Shown here piece by piece: positions 21,822 through 31,711 of a stretch of 64,000 bases of DNA. The notes under the pieces were generated by a model that was not told the DNA's origin, did no database searches, and saw only the letters and a program-made list of their open reading frames with translations. The position numbers and the translations under genes were made by a program. This DNA is from Stutzerimonas stutzeri (GTDB taxonomy: Bacteria; Pseudomonadota; Gammaproteobacteria; Pseudomonadales; Pseudomonadaceae), in contig NZ_JAMOHZ010000001.1 in assembly GCF_024448715.1 (NCBI RefSeq), forward strand, positions 62,001 to 126,000, written 5' to 3'. Within the stretch, counting starts at the first letter, position 1. Each line of letters opens with the position of its first letter.

Positions 21822-23333
21822 TTACTTGAGGTTGATGGTGGTGTTCACCGGCCCGCCAACTTCGTTCTCGTCGAACCAGCGTTGAATGACGGTTTTGGTC
21901 TGAGTGTAGAACTGCACCACCTGCTTGCCATACGGGCCGAGGTCGCCGAGCTTCGAGGCACGCGAGCCGGTAAAGGAGAACATTGGCACCGGCACCGGAA
22001 TCGGTACGTTGATGCCGACCTGACCAACGTCGATCTCTTCCTGGAAATGCCGGGCTGCGGCGCCGGAACGGGTGAAGAGGGCGGTGCCGTTGCCGTTGGG
22101 GTTGGCATTGATCAGTTCGATGGCCTCGTCGAGGGTGTCGACCTGCATCACGCAGAGCACCGGGCCGAAGATTTCCTCGCGGTAGATGCTCATATCAGGC
22201 TTCACTCCGGAGAAGATGGTCGGCGCAACGAAGTTGCCTTTGTCGTAACCGGCGATCTGTGGATTGCGCCCATCGAGTACCAACTCGGCACCTTCCGAAA
22301 CGCCGCGCTCGATCAACGAGCTGATGCGATCCAGCGCTGCGCAAGAGACAACCGGACCGAGATCGGTGTCGTTTTCGGCACCCGCGTTGACTTTCAGCGT
22401 CTTGGCCTTGGCCACCAGATCCGGCAACCAGTTCTGCGCCTCGCCGACCAGAATCAGCACCGACAATGCCATGCAACGTTGACCCGCCGCGCCGAACGCT
22501 GCGCCAAGCAGGTTGTTGAGCGTCTGCTCCTTGTGCGCGTCGGGCATGATGATGCCGTGGTTCTTGGCGCCCATCATGCATTGCACACGCTTGCCGGCCT
22601 GGCTGGCGCGGTTGTAGACGTGGGTGCCGACCTTGGTCGAACCAACGAAGGAAACGGCCTTGATGTCTGGGTGATCGCAGATCATGTTCACCGCATCGGC
22701 GCCACCATGAATGACGTTGAGCACGCCCGGCGGCACGCCGGCTTCCATCGCCAGCTCGGCCAGACGCATGGTCACCATCGGGTCTTGCTCGGATGGCTTG
22801 AGCACGAAGGTGTTCCCAGTGGCGATGGCCATCGGGAACATCCACAGCGGAATCATCGCCGGGAAGTTGAACGGGGTGATGCCGGCACAAACGCCCAGCG
22901 GTTGCAGCAGCGTATAGGTGTCGACGCCAGTGGCGACGTTGTTGGCCAACTCGCCCAGCTGCAGGTTTCCGATGCCGGCGGCATGCTCGACCACTTCCAG
23001 GCCGCGGAACACATCGCCCTCGGCGTCGGGCAGGGTCTTACCCTGTTCGGCGGTGAGGATTGCGGCCAGCTCCTTCATGTTTTCCCGGATCAGCTGCCGA
23101 TACTTGAGGAAGATCCGCGAGCGCGTGCCGATCGGCGTCTTGCGCCACGTCTTGAAAGCTTCCTTGGCGCTGGCAACGGCGGCGTTCATCTCCGCTTCGG
23201 TGGCGAAGGGCACCCGCGCCAGCACTTCCTGAGTAGCCGGATTGACGATGTCACGCCATTCGGTGGTAGAGGACTCGACCAGCTCACCGCCGATCAGGAG
23301 TTTGACTGTTGGGATGGCAATTGGCTGGGTCAT
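21822..23333 (-). CDS. mmsA: Methylmalonate-semialdehyde dehydrogenase, CoA-acylating (MmsA)
   Basis: A 503-residue aldehyde dehydrogenase that converts methylmalonate semialdehyde to propionyl-CoA, CO2 and NADH. It has the family's [17 protein letters not shown] segment, [14 protein letters not shown] and the catalytic Cys287 in GQRCMALSV. Where ordinary aldehyde dehydrogenases carry the general-base glutamate, this protein has Asn ([12 protein letters not shown]), as expected of the CoA-dependent MMSDH class. It is the first gene of the valine operon. No mmsR gene adjoins it. Confidence 0.95.
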   Translation of the reverse strand: MTQPIAIPTVKLLIGGELVESSTTEWRDIVNPATQEVLARVPFATEAEMNAAVASAKEAFKTWRKTPIGTRSRIFLKYRQLIRENMKELAAILTAEQGKTLPDAEGDVFRGLEVVEHAAGIGNLQLGELANNVATGVDTYTLLQPLGVCAGITPFNFPAMIPLWMFPMAIATGNTFVLKPSEQDPMVTMRLAELAMEAGVPPGVLNVIHGGADAVNMICDHPDIKAVSFVGSTKVGTHVYNRASQAGKRVQCMMGAKNHGIIMPDAHKEQTLNNLLGAAFGAAGQRCMALSVLILVGEAQNWLPDLVAKAKTLKVNAGAENDTDLGPVVSCAALDRISSLIERGVSEGAELVLDGRNPQIAGYDKGNFVAPTIFSGVKPDMSIYREEIFGPVLCVMQVDTLDEAIELINANPNGNGTALFTRSGAAARHFQEEIDVGQVGINVPIPVPVPMFSFTGSRASKLGDLGPYGKQVVQFYTQTKTVIQRWFDENEVGGPVNTTINLK

Positions 23334-23348
23334 GACGGGTCCTGTTAG

Positions 23349-23356
23349 TTGTTCTT
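23349..23356 (-). promoter_or_regulatory. Hfq/Crc-type CA motif before mmsA
   Basis: The mRNA strand reads AAGAACAACTAACAGGACC; AAGAACAA fits AANAANAA and lies just upstream of the AGGA ribosome-binding site. Confidence 0.5.
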
Positions 23357-23469
23357 ATCGAGTAAATAATTGATCAAGCTGCCCTGATCCTAGAATGCAA
23401 ATTTGTCTATATCAATGCGGGTCGCCGCATAGCAACTCTGCAGAAATACACTGATGGCCTGCGGTTTAA

Positions 23470-24414
<945 letters not shown>

Positions 24415-24438
24415 TTCAGCTGCCTGGACAGAGTCGGC

Positions 24439-24462
24439 GGTGGGCTGAAGCCCACCCTACTT
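24439..24462. repeat. REP-like palindrome
   Basis: GGTGGGCTGAAGCCCACCCT followed by AC, just after the SDR stop. A partial copy (TGTAGGGTGGCACAGCGG) follows at about 24517. The rest of the 291-base gap to the HU gene shows nothing recognisable. Confidence 0.75.
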
Positions 24463-24705
24463 GTCTTGGGGCACAGCGCAAGCCTCCCGCAACGGCAGGC
24501 AATGAGATTCAGTTTTGTAGGGTGGCACAGCGGCAGCCTCCATAACGGCGCAGGCATTGGGATTCAGGGCGGCAGTTAACGGAATCAAAGGCAACAGTGC
24601 TCAGGAGGAGCGATTTTGCGAGGGGTAGACAAAGAAGGGAGGAGCGAGGCGTCTTGAACAGGCGCTGCGTCCGGCTGGACGTCAGCGGCCCGGTATACGA
24701 GGTGC

Positions 24706-24978
24706 TTAGTTCACTGCGTCTTTCAGTGACTTGCCTGGCTTGAAGCCTGGCAGCTTGGCCGCGGAGATTTTGATAGTCGCCCCTGTCTGCGGGTTGCGAC
24801 CGTCGCGAGCGGCGCGCTCTTTAACGGCGAAAGTGCCGAAGCCGACCAGCGTTACGCTGTCACCGTTCTGCAGTGTGTTGGTGACGCTTTCGGTGAAAGC
24901 ATCCAGTACGCGAATAGCGGTGCTTTTTGGGACATCGGCGGAGGTGGCGATCGCTTCAATCAACTCGGCTTTATTCAC
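24706..24978 (-). CDS. HU-family nucleoid protein (HupB-like)
   Basis: A 90-residue histone-like DNA-binding protein with the complete HU signature [21 protein letters not shown] and the alpha-helical N-terminus [21 protein letters not shown]. As a dimer it bends DNA non-specifically. GGAGCCACCCCCGTG-like sequence stands upstream of the start on the coding strand. It stands alone, not downstream of lon, so it may be a second HU paralogue; hupA versus hupB cannot be settled here. Confidence 0.93.
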   Translation of the reverse strand: MNKAELIEAIATSADVPKSTAIRVLDAFTESVTNTLQNGDSVTLVGFGTFAVKERAARDGRNPQTGATIKISAAKLPGFKPGKSLKDAVN

Positions 24979-25286
24979 GGGGGTGGCTCCAGGTTGGAAT
25001 AGGGAGGTCAGTATAAGCAGCGTCTTGCTTCATCGCCTGCGGCAAATTTCCGGTTTCTTTAAAAAATATTGCCTCGAAGGCGCATATTGGCAGTCGATTC
25101 GACTGATCCGGACGCTTCAGCTCTGGACAGCCCGTTCCAGCCCTCAGTTCATTGATCAGCCGACCACTGGCCAGGATGCCGCCCACCGGCACGGCAAAGA
25201 TGTCGGGCGCAGCGCGGCGAAACGTCGTGGCTCTCGGTTCGCGCCGATGCGATGCTAGAGGTCATGACTGCTTTATTCGAGCCCGC

Positions 25287-25763
25287 ATGAACAAGACCCG
25301 CATCCAAACGCTGATCATCGAAAAGCTACAAGCCGACCTCGTCATCGCCAAAGACGCCCTCAAAGCTTCTCACGAGGCAGCGACCCACGCTGAGAGCAAG
25401 GCGGAGAATAAATACGACACCCGCGGTCTGGAAGCTGCCTACCTGGCCGACGGTCAACGCCGCCGCGTGCATGAGATCGAGACTGCGCTGACCAGCTACC
25501 GCAATTTGCCAGTGCGCGCGCAGCTCGATGAGACGATCAAACTTGGTGCGCTGGTCTCGCTGGAGCAGGCAGGTGTATCCCGCTGGGTGTTCCTCGGCCC
25601 GGACGCCGCCGGGTTGCGAGTGATGGATAAAGGCGTGAATGTGCTGGTCATATCGCCACGCTCACCGCTGGGCCAGGCGTTGCTAGGTCGTTGCGACGGG
25701 GATGAGGTTGAAGTACTGGTGGACGGGCGCCGCCAACGATACGAGGTGGTAGCGGTTTTGTAG
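25287..25763 (+). CDS. GreA/GreB-family C-terminal domain protein
   Basis: A 158-residue protein. The C-terminal half (LGALVSLEQAGVSRWVFLGPDAAGLRV...ISPRSPLGQALLGRCDGDEVEVLVDGRRQRYEVVAV) matches the FKBP-like Gre C-terminal domain that binds RNA polymerase near the secondary channel. The N-terminal half (about 10-75) is a charged helical region, likely a coiled coil, but its sequence is not the usual GreA one. It may therefore be a Gre-like channel factor with altered activity. ATG at 25287 begins a compact protein; the upstream extension has no resemblance. Confidence 0.8.
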   Translation: MNKTRIQTLIIEKLQADLVIAKDALKASHEAATHAESKAENKYDTRGLEAAYLADGQRRRVHEIETALTSYRNLPVRAQLDETIKLGALVSLEQAGVSRWVFLGPDAAGLRVMDKGVNVLVISPRSPLGQALLGRCDGDEVEVLVDGRRQRYEVVAVL

Positions 25764-25851
25764 CGAGCCGAACTGCTGTCCGGCGTCGCGTTGCGTCCAC
25801 AGTCAGCGACTCAATCGGCCACCGCGACCTGCACGTTAAGCACGCCGCGAT

Positions 25852-28800
25852 TCAACCGATGGTCATCAAACTGGCGTTGCCGCCGGCCGCGGCGGTGTTA
25901 ATGCTCAGGGCACGCTCGATCAGCAGGCGTTCCAGCGGTATGTCCGTCTCGCCTTTGGCCAGGCCTTCTATGCCAACAATAGGCCCGCTGCGGCGCGACA
26001 GTTGCTGGCTGACCTCGCGCAACTGATCGGCGTCGCCATGGTGTAGCACCCCATCGAAACGTACCTCGTCGCGGGTCCAGTCCGTGACAAGGGTGATCCG
26101 AGCTCGCACCTCTTGCGGCAGCTTGTCGAGCAGTTCCTTGCCGAGCGGCGTTTCCGTGATCACCGCTTCGCTGCCGACAGCTAGTACCGCGGCAAGCTGG
26201 GCTAACAGGTCATGTTCGTCTTCGGCCAGGCACAGTACGTATTCGCGAGGCAGAAGGCTATAACTGTTGCGCTCGCCAGTAGGACCATTGAGCAGCCGTG
26301 TACTACCGCTTTGAGATTGTTCGGCGTAGCGGTCGCACAGCGCCGATATTTCGGTCCGACCATTTTTCTGCGCCCATTCTCTGAACAGCTTGGCGGCTTT
26401 GGTTTGTTCAGCCGGCCTGCGCATCTCGGGCGGTGTCTGCGTGCCGCCGAAATCCAGCGCTCGCAGTAGTGCGTCATGCGGTCGTGCCGAGAGCAGGCGA
26501 TACAGGTACAACGGGCCGCCGGCCTTGGGTCCCGTGCCGGAGAGGCCTTCACCACCGAAGGGCTGCACGCCGACCACCGCGCCGACGATGTTGCGGTTGA
26601 CGTAAAGATTGCCGACCTTGGCTCGGTCGATGACCTTAGCGATGGTTTCGTCGATACGGGTGTGCACGCCCAGGGTCAGCCCGTAACCGGCCGCATTGAT
26701 CTGATCGAGCAACTGATCCAGTTCGGCGCGGCGATAGCGCAACACGTGCAGCACCGGGCCGAAGATTTCCTGCTGCAGCTCGTCGAGGTGCCCCAGCTCG
26801 ATCAGCGTCGGCATCACATAGGTGCCGCGAGCGATTTCCTCCTCATCGACCCGCGCCATCTGATGCACCCGACGACCCTTGTCGCGCATGGCCTGTAGAT
26901 GCCGCTCTATGTTGTCGCGCGCCTCGGCATCGATCACCGGCCCGACATCCACCGACAGCCGTTGCGGATTGCCCATGCGCGCCTCGGCCATGGCGCCCTT
27001 GAGCATGTCGATGACCCGCTCGGCGACGTCTTCTTGCACGCACAGTACCCGTAGCGCCGAGCAACGCTGACCGGCGCTGTCGAAGGCCGAGTTCATCACA
27101 TCCATCACCACCTGCTCGGCCAAGGCAGAGGAGTCGACGATCATCGCGTTCTGCCCGCCAGTTTCGGCAATCAGCGGAATGCTCCTGCCACGCGTATCCA
27201 GGCGCCCGGAGATGCTGCGCTGCAGAATCGAGGCGACTGCGGTGGAGCCGGTAAACATCACACCGCGCACGCGCTCATCCGCCACTAGGCGCGCGCCTAC
27301 GGTTTCGCCCCGTCCCGGCAATAGCTGCAATGCGCCAGCCGGCACGCCGGCTTCATGCAGAATCTGCACGCCCAGCGCGGCAATCAGAGGGGTCTGTTCG
27401 GCTGGCTTGGCCAGCACCGTATTGCCGGCGCCCAGCGCGGCGCACACTTGGCCGGTGAAGATTGCTAACGGGAAATTCCACGGGCTGATGCACACCACCG
27501 GGCCGAGCGGGCGATGCGTGTCGTTGTCGAAATTGCTGCGCACTTCGGCACCGTAGAAACGCAAGAAGTCCACCGCCTCCCGGACTTCGGCGATGGCGTT
27601 GATGAAAGATTTTCCGGCCTCGCGCACCAGCACGCCCATCAACTGCTGAATACGCTGTTCCATTAGATCGGCGGCTCTTTCCAGCGCCAATGCACGTTCT
27701 TGCGGCGGCGTTGCCTGCCAGATCGGCGCGGCTTCCACGGCGCAGCGCAGGGCGTTGTCGACATCCCCTTCATTGGCTTCCTGCACCTGGCCCACCACGT
27801 CGTGGTGATCGGCTGGGTTTAGTAACGGTTCGGTCTGCATCGTCGATGCGCTGTCGCAGCCGAGCAGCGGCTTTGCGCTGTTGACCTGATGCGCGCTGGC
27901 GAGCAGTGCGGAGGACAGCGAGGCCAGACGGTGCTCGTTGGACAGATCGATGCCGCAGGAATTGAGCCGGACGTCGCCGTAGAGGTGGCGCGGCAGCGGA
28001 ATACGTGGATGTGGCAAACCGAGCGAGCCTTCTTCGGCCAGCATCTTTTCCACAGTAACCACCGGGTCGGCCACCAGTTCCTCGAGGGAAATGCTTTTGT
28101 CGGCGATGCGGTTGACGAAAGACGTATTGGCTCCGTTTTCCAGCAGGCGACGCACCAGATAGGCCAGCAGGGTTTCGTGGCTGCCCACGGGTGCATAGAT
28201 GCGGCAGGGCCGGTTGAGGCGATCCTGGCCGACGACCTGCTCGTAAAGTGGCTCACCCATGCCATGAAGGCACTGAAACTCGTACTGGCCGGGATAATAG
28301 TTCTGCCCGGCGAGGTGATAAACCGCCGCCAGCGTGTGTGCGTTGTGGGTGGCGAACTGCGGATAGATCGCTTCAGGCGCGGCGAGCAGCTTGCGCGCGC
28401 AGGCGATGAAAGAGACATCGGTGTAGGCCTTGCGGGTAAAGACCGGATAGCCCTCCAGCCCATTGATCTGCGCCAGCTTGATCTCGCTGTCCCAATAAGC
28501 ACCTTTCACCAGGCGAATCATCAGGCGGTGGCGGCTGCGTTTGGCGAGGTCGATCAGAAAATCCACCACATAGGGGCAGCGCTTCTGGTAGGCCTGGATG
28601 ACGAAGCCGATGCCGTTCCAGCCGTTCAGCGATGGATCGAGGCAGAGCCGTTCGAGCAATTCCAGCGACAGTTCCAGGCGGTCTGCTTCCTCGGCGTCGA
28701 TGTTGATCCCGATGTCGTAGCGCTTGGCCAACTGGGTCAGGGAAAGCAGGGTCGGGTAGAGCTCGTCCATCACCCGTTCGTACTGCGCACGGCTGTAGCG

Positions 28801-29793
28801 TGGATGCAGCGCCGATAGCTTGATCGAGATGCCCGGCCCCTCGTAGATGCCGCGACCGCGCGACGCCATGCCGATCGAGTGAATCGCTTGCTCGTACGAG
28901 GCCAAATAGCGTCGCGCATCGCCTGCGGTCAGTGCCGCTTCGCCGAGCATGTCGTACGAATAGCGGAAGCCCTTGGCTTCCATGGTTTGCGCATTGGCCA
29001 GTGCTTCGCTGATGGTTTCGCCGGTGACGAACTGCTCGCCCATCAGCCGCATGGCCATGTCCACACCTTTGCGGAGCAGTGGCTCGCCACCCTTGCCGAT
29101 CAGTCGATTGAGCGACGACGAGAGGTTCTGTTCATTGTGCGTAGCCACCAGCCGGCCGGTCAGCATCAGGCCCCAGGTCGCCGCGTTGACGAACACCGAC
29201 TGGCTGTTGCCCAGGTGCGGCTGCCAATTGCCAGTGCTGATCTTGTCGCGGATCAGCGCATCACGGGTGCCCTTGTCCGGTACGCGCAACAGCGCTTCGG
29301 CCAGACACATCAATGCCACGCCTTCTTGGGATGACAACGAGAATTCCTGCAGCAGGCCTTGCACCAATCCTTGGCGCCCGCCCGCACTTTTCTGGTTGCG
29401 CAGCTTCTCGGCGATGCGCAGCGCCAGCTTGTGGGTACCGTCGGCCTTTTCCGGCGAAAGCCTAGCCTGTTCCAGCAACACCGGCAGCGCCTCCGGTTCG
29501 GGGCGGCGATAGGCTGCGGTGATGGCGGCGCGGAGTACGGACTGCGGCAGGATGCTCTCGGCAAATTCAAGGAATGGCTGATTACGCGACTCGATGGCTA
29601 CCGCCAGGTCGTCCTCGGCGGGCTCGATGGTTGAAGCGCTGACAGGTTCGGTGCCGCTTTCGAGCTGTTCCAGGTAGTTCAGCGTCGCCTGCTTGATCAG
29701 CCACTGCGGCGTGCGATCGATCCGTCGAGCAACTGCCTCGATTCGATTACAGGTTGCCTCATCGAGCCTGATGCCGAGCGTGGTGGCCTTCAT
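25852..29793 (-). CDS. putA: Trifunctional PutA: proline dehydrogenase, P5C dehydrogenase and put repressor
   Basis: A 1313-residue protein that oxidises proline to glutamate in two steps. Residues 1-45 (MKATTLGIRLDEATCNRIEA) form a ribbon-helix-helix DNA-binding domain, so it also represses put genes. The FAD proline dehydrogenase part shows GPGISIKLSALHPRY, RLVKGAYWDSEIK and the substrate-binding RRLLENGANTSFVNRI. The aldehyde dehydrogenase part shows SPWNFPLAIFTGQV, the base in AETGGQNAMIVD and the nucleophile in SAGQRCSALRV. A C-terminal domain follows. The ATG at 29791-29793 begins exactly at the RHH domain. No proline permease gene putP adjoins it. Confidence 0.96.
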   Translation of the reverse strand: MKATTLGIRLDEATCNRIEAVARRIDRTPQWLIKQATLNYLEQLESGTEPVSASTIEPAEDDLAVAIESRNQPFLEFAESILPQSVLRAAITAAYRRPEPEALPVLLEQARLSPEKADGTHKLALRIAEKLRNQKSAGGRQGLVQGLLQEFSLSSQEGVALMCLAEALLRVPDKGTRDALIRDKISTGNWQPHLGNSQSVFVNAATWGLMLTGRLVATHNEQNLSSSLNRLIGKGGEPLLRKGVDMAMRLMGEQFVTGETISEALANAQTMEAKGFRYSYDMLGEAALTAGDARRYLASYEQAIHSIGMASRGRGIYEGPGISIKLSALHPRYSRAQYERVMDELYPTLLSLTQLAKRYDIGINIDAEEADRLELSLELLERLCLDPSLNGWNGIGFVIQAYQKRCPYVVDFLIDLAKRSRHRLMIRLVKGAYWDSEIKLAQINGLEGYPVFTRKAYTDVSFIACARKLLAAPEAIYPQFATHNAHTLAAVYHLAGQNYYPGQYEFQCLHGMGEPLYEQVVGQDRLNRPCRIYAPVGSHETLLAYLVRRLLENGANTSFVNRIADKSISLEELVADPVVTVEKMLAEEGSLGLPHPRIPLPRHLYGDVRLNSCGIDLSNEHRLASLSSALLASAHQVNSAKPLLGCDSASTMQTEPLLNPADHHDVVGQVQEANEGDVDNALRCAVEAAPIWQATPPQERALALERAADLMEQRIQQLMGVLVREAGKSFINAIAEVREAVDFLRFYGAEVRSNFDNDTHRPLGPVVCISPWNFPLAIFTGQVCAALGAGNTVLAKPAEQTPLIAALGVQILHEAGVPAGALQLLPGRGETVGARLVADERVRGVMFTGSTAVASILQRSISGRLDTRGRSIPLIAETGGQNAMIVDSSALAEQVVMDVMNSAFDSAGQRCSALRVLCVQEDVAERVIDMLKGAMAEARMGNPQRLSVDVGPVIDAEARDNIERHLQAMRDKGRRVHQMARVDEEEIARGTYVMPTLIELGHLDELQQEIFGPVLHVLRYRRAELDQLLDQINAAGYGLTLGVHTRIDETIAKVIDRAKVGNLYVNRNIVGAVVGVQPFGGEGLSGTGPKAGGPLYLYRLLSARPHDALLRALDFGGTQTPPEMRRPAEQTKAAKLFREWAQKNGRTEISALCDRYAEQSQSGSTRLLNGPTGERNSYSLLPREYVLCLAEDEHDLLAQLAAVLAVGSEAVITETPLGKELLDKLPQEVRARITLVTDWTRDEVRFDGVLHHGDADQLREVSQQLSRRSGPIVGIEGLAKGETDIPLERLLIERALSINTAAAGGNASLMTIG

Positions 29794-30162
29794 GTTGCCT
29801 GTCCTCTGTCGTGCGATGCATCGCGGGTGAACCAGCAGCAAAGTCGCCCCAAGACCAGTCGCCTCTGAACGCAGCGCCGGTCATCTCATGTCGAACTGCC
29901 TAAAATGAGCGTAGACCCTCGACCAAGTGCCGGAGAGCCACCCGGCACCGAAGCGACCCGCTGCAATTCAGACAGAGCGACATGCATATGGAGATGGTAG
30001 TACTGCTGAAGACTCGTCAGCAGGACGCTCTGTTCCCATGAACTGAGATGCAGAGAAAGGAATGAAGATCGAACGACCTCATCGACCGGCGATATCCAAG
30101 GGTTGTCAATGATCTGTGCGGTTAGTTAGCTCACCGATGCTTGCGGTCCTGTCGGCGATGCA
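29794..30162. other. Gene-free gap upstream of putA
   Basis: No coding region, palindrome family or RNA gene was recognised here. It should include the putA promoter and the PutA auto-operators, but I could not identify a convincing operator motif by eye. Confidence 0.5.
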
Positions 30163-30363
30163 TTGCGGAGCCAGCTCCAACAAAACCTCACGCAGTTGTC
30201 CGGCGGTCACCCAGGTAGCGCTGAATACGAGCAGCTCTGCGAGCAGTTCAGCGAGGCAGAGCGCGTCAACCTGACGCTGGCAATCGCCACCATCAATGCC
30301 TGGAATCGCTTCGGTGCGGCTTCGATATGCAACCGGCGTGACGACTGCCGCATTCGCGTTTGA
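30163..30363 (+). pseudogene. C-terminal remnant of an AhpD-like carboxymuconolactone decarboxylase family gene
   Basis: The frame encodes LTQLSGGHPGSAEYEQLCEQ followed by FSEAERVNLTLAIATINAWN and RFG. This is the characteristic C-terminal helix pair of the AhpD/CMD family, where proteins end in LTLAIATINAWNRL... The redox CxxC part that should precede it is absent, and the DNA upstream has no matching frame. After the conserved WNRF the reading continues into unrelated residues. I read this as a decayed fragment, not a functional 66-residue protein. Confidence 0.65.
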
Positions 30364-30393
30364 TGCGGTAAGGTCGAGAGGCGGGGCTCGGCT

Positions 30394-31482
30394 TTAGTGC
30401 TTGTCCGGCTCTGGCACCTCAGATTCGCTAACGCCTTCCTCGCCGAGCTTTTGTGCAGCCTCACGTTCATCCTGCGCATCGCCTTGTAAGCTCTGCTGTT
30501 CGGGAGCAGGGTCGTATTGCAGTTCGACCAGTACGGGAAAATGGTCGGAGCCGAACTTCGGCAGCCGTTGAATACGTACCAGCTGGAAGTGGTGGCTATG
30601 GAAGAGGTGATCCAGCGGCCAGCGTAAAAACCAGTGCTGAGCGTGGAAGCTGTTGACCATGCAGCGCCCGACACGCGGATCGAGCAGCCCGCTTATCTTG
30701 CGAAACAGCCGCGTATTGGCTGACCAGGCGACGTCGTTGAGGTCGCCGGTGACGATGATCGGGATCGTGTCCTCGTCGTCCTGCACGCTTTTCGCAACCA
30801 CCAGCAGTTCGACGTCGCGCTCGGTCGATTCATCGTTTTCGGTGGGGCTGGGCGGGGCCGGGTGAAGAAAATGCATGCGGATCGCCAGCTGGTCGTTCAG
30901 CCGGACATTGGCGTGCATTGACGGCACGTCGTCTTCGACCAGGAAGCACGTTTCGGCATTTTCCAGTGCAAGCCGCGACCAGACGTGCATCCCATAGAGA
31001 TTATCCAAGGGGCAACGGATGCTGTACGGATATTGGTCACTCAGCTCGTCCAGCTGCGTCTCCCACCAATGGTCGGTTTCGAGCGTAACCAGCACATCGG
31101 GGCGATGCTCGCGTACCAGCGCTTTGAGCTTGTCAGCCTGTCGGTTCGGGGTCAGGACGTTGGCCGCCATGACGCGAATACGAGGTTTATCCTGACTCGT
31201 ATCGGCGGATTTCACCTCACGATGCCACAGCCTGGTATAGGGAATGATCCACCAAGCCTGATACGCCAGACAGCCAACCGAAAGAGCCGAGAGCAATATC
31301 TGTAGGGGTTCGGCATAGGAGAGAAACAGCGCCTGGGCAAACAGCAGTACGAGCGCCAGTACGCACAGCTGTAATCGGGGAAAATCCAGGTCGCGTACCC
31401 ACCAGACCGGATTTTTCCAGAGCGGCAAACAGGTCAGTACAACCAGCAGGCCGGTGGCGGCCAGCAAGATTCCTTCCTTCAT
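30394..31482 (-). CDS. Membrane-anchored endonuclease/exonuclease/phosphatase (EEP) family protein
   Basis: A 362-residue protein. Residues about 1-85 carry three hydrophobic segments (GILLAATGLLVVLTCLPLW, LQLCVLALVLLFAQALFL and ILLSALSVGCLAYQAWWIIP). From about residue 100 an EEP phosphohydrolase domain follows, with LVTLETD, VTGDLND (metal/catalytic Asp-Asn pair) and a terminal GSDHFPVLVEL containing the catalytic His. The catalytic domain would face one side of the inner membrane. The C-terminal tail is acidic and Gln/Glu rich. Substrate (DNA, phosphoinositide-like or other phosphodiester) is unknown. Confidence 0.85.
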   Translation of the reverse strand: MKEGILLAATGLLVVLTCLPLWKNPVWWVRDLDFPRLQLCVLALVLLFAQALFLSYAEPLQILLSALSVGCLAYQAWWIIPYTRLWHREVKSADTSQDKPRIRVMAANVLTPNRQADKLKALVREHRPDVLVTLETDHWWETQLDELSDQYPYSIRCPLDNLYGMHVWSRLALENAETCFLVEDDVPSMHANVRLNDQLAIRMHFLHPAPPSPTENDESTERDVELLVVAKSVQDDEDTIPIIVTGDLNDVAWSANTRLFRKISGLLDPRVGRCMVNSFHAQHWFLRWPLDHLFHSHHFQLVRIQRLPKFGSDHFPVLVELQYDPAPEQQSLQGDAQDEREAAQKLGEEGVSESEVPEPDKH

Positions 31483-31648
31483 TTTCGTCCTCGGAGTGTT
31501 CGGCGCGAGTCATGCCAGCCGTTTAGGTACCTGGATTCAGACATAAAGGGTTCGTCCCGCCGATTCGGCGATTGGTTCCGCTTGCTTGAGCGCGGGGTGA
31601 CACGGAGCAGGCCAACGTAATTCTCTGTTAGGTAGAGGAAATCGAGGG

Positions 31649-31685
31649 CAAAAAAAGGCCTGACACGCAGTGCGTGTCAGGCCTT
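31649..31685 (-). terminator. Rho-independent terminator of the GH5 gene
   Basis: AAGGCCTGACACGCA (31655-31669) and TGCGTGTCAGGCCTT (31671-31685) are perfect inverted arms of 15 bases. On the minus strand the hairpin is followed by a run of T. It lies 27 bases after the stop of the GH5 gene. Confidence 0.92.
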
Positions 31686-31711
31686 CCGTTAAGCAGTGTA
31701 TGGCGAATGGC

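Noticed and set aside
21882..23348. 488-codon antisense frame across mmsA
   Set aside because: The minus strand has complete MMSDH motifs; the plus-strand frame is a shadow.
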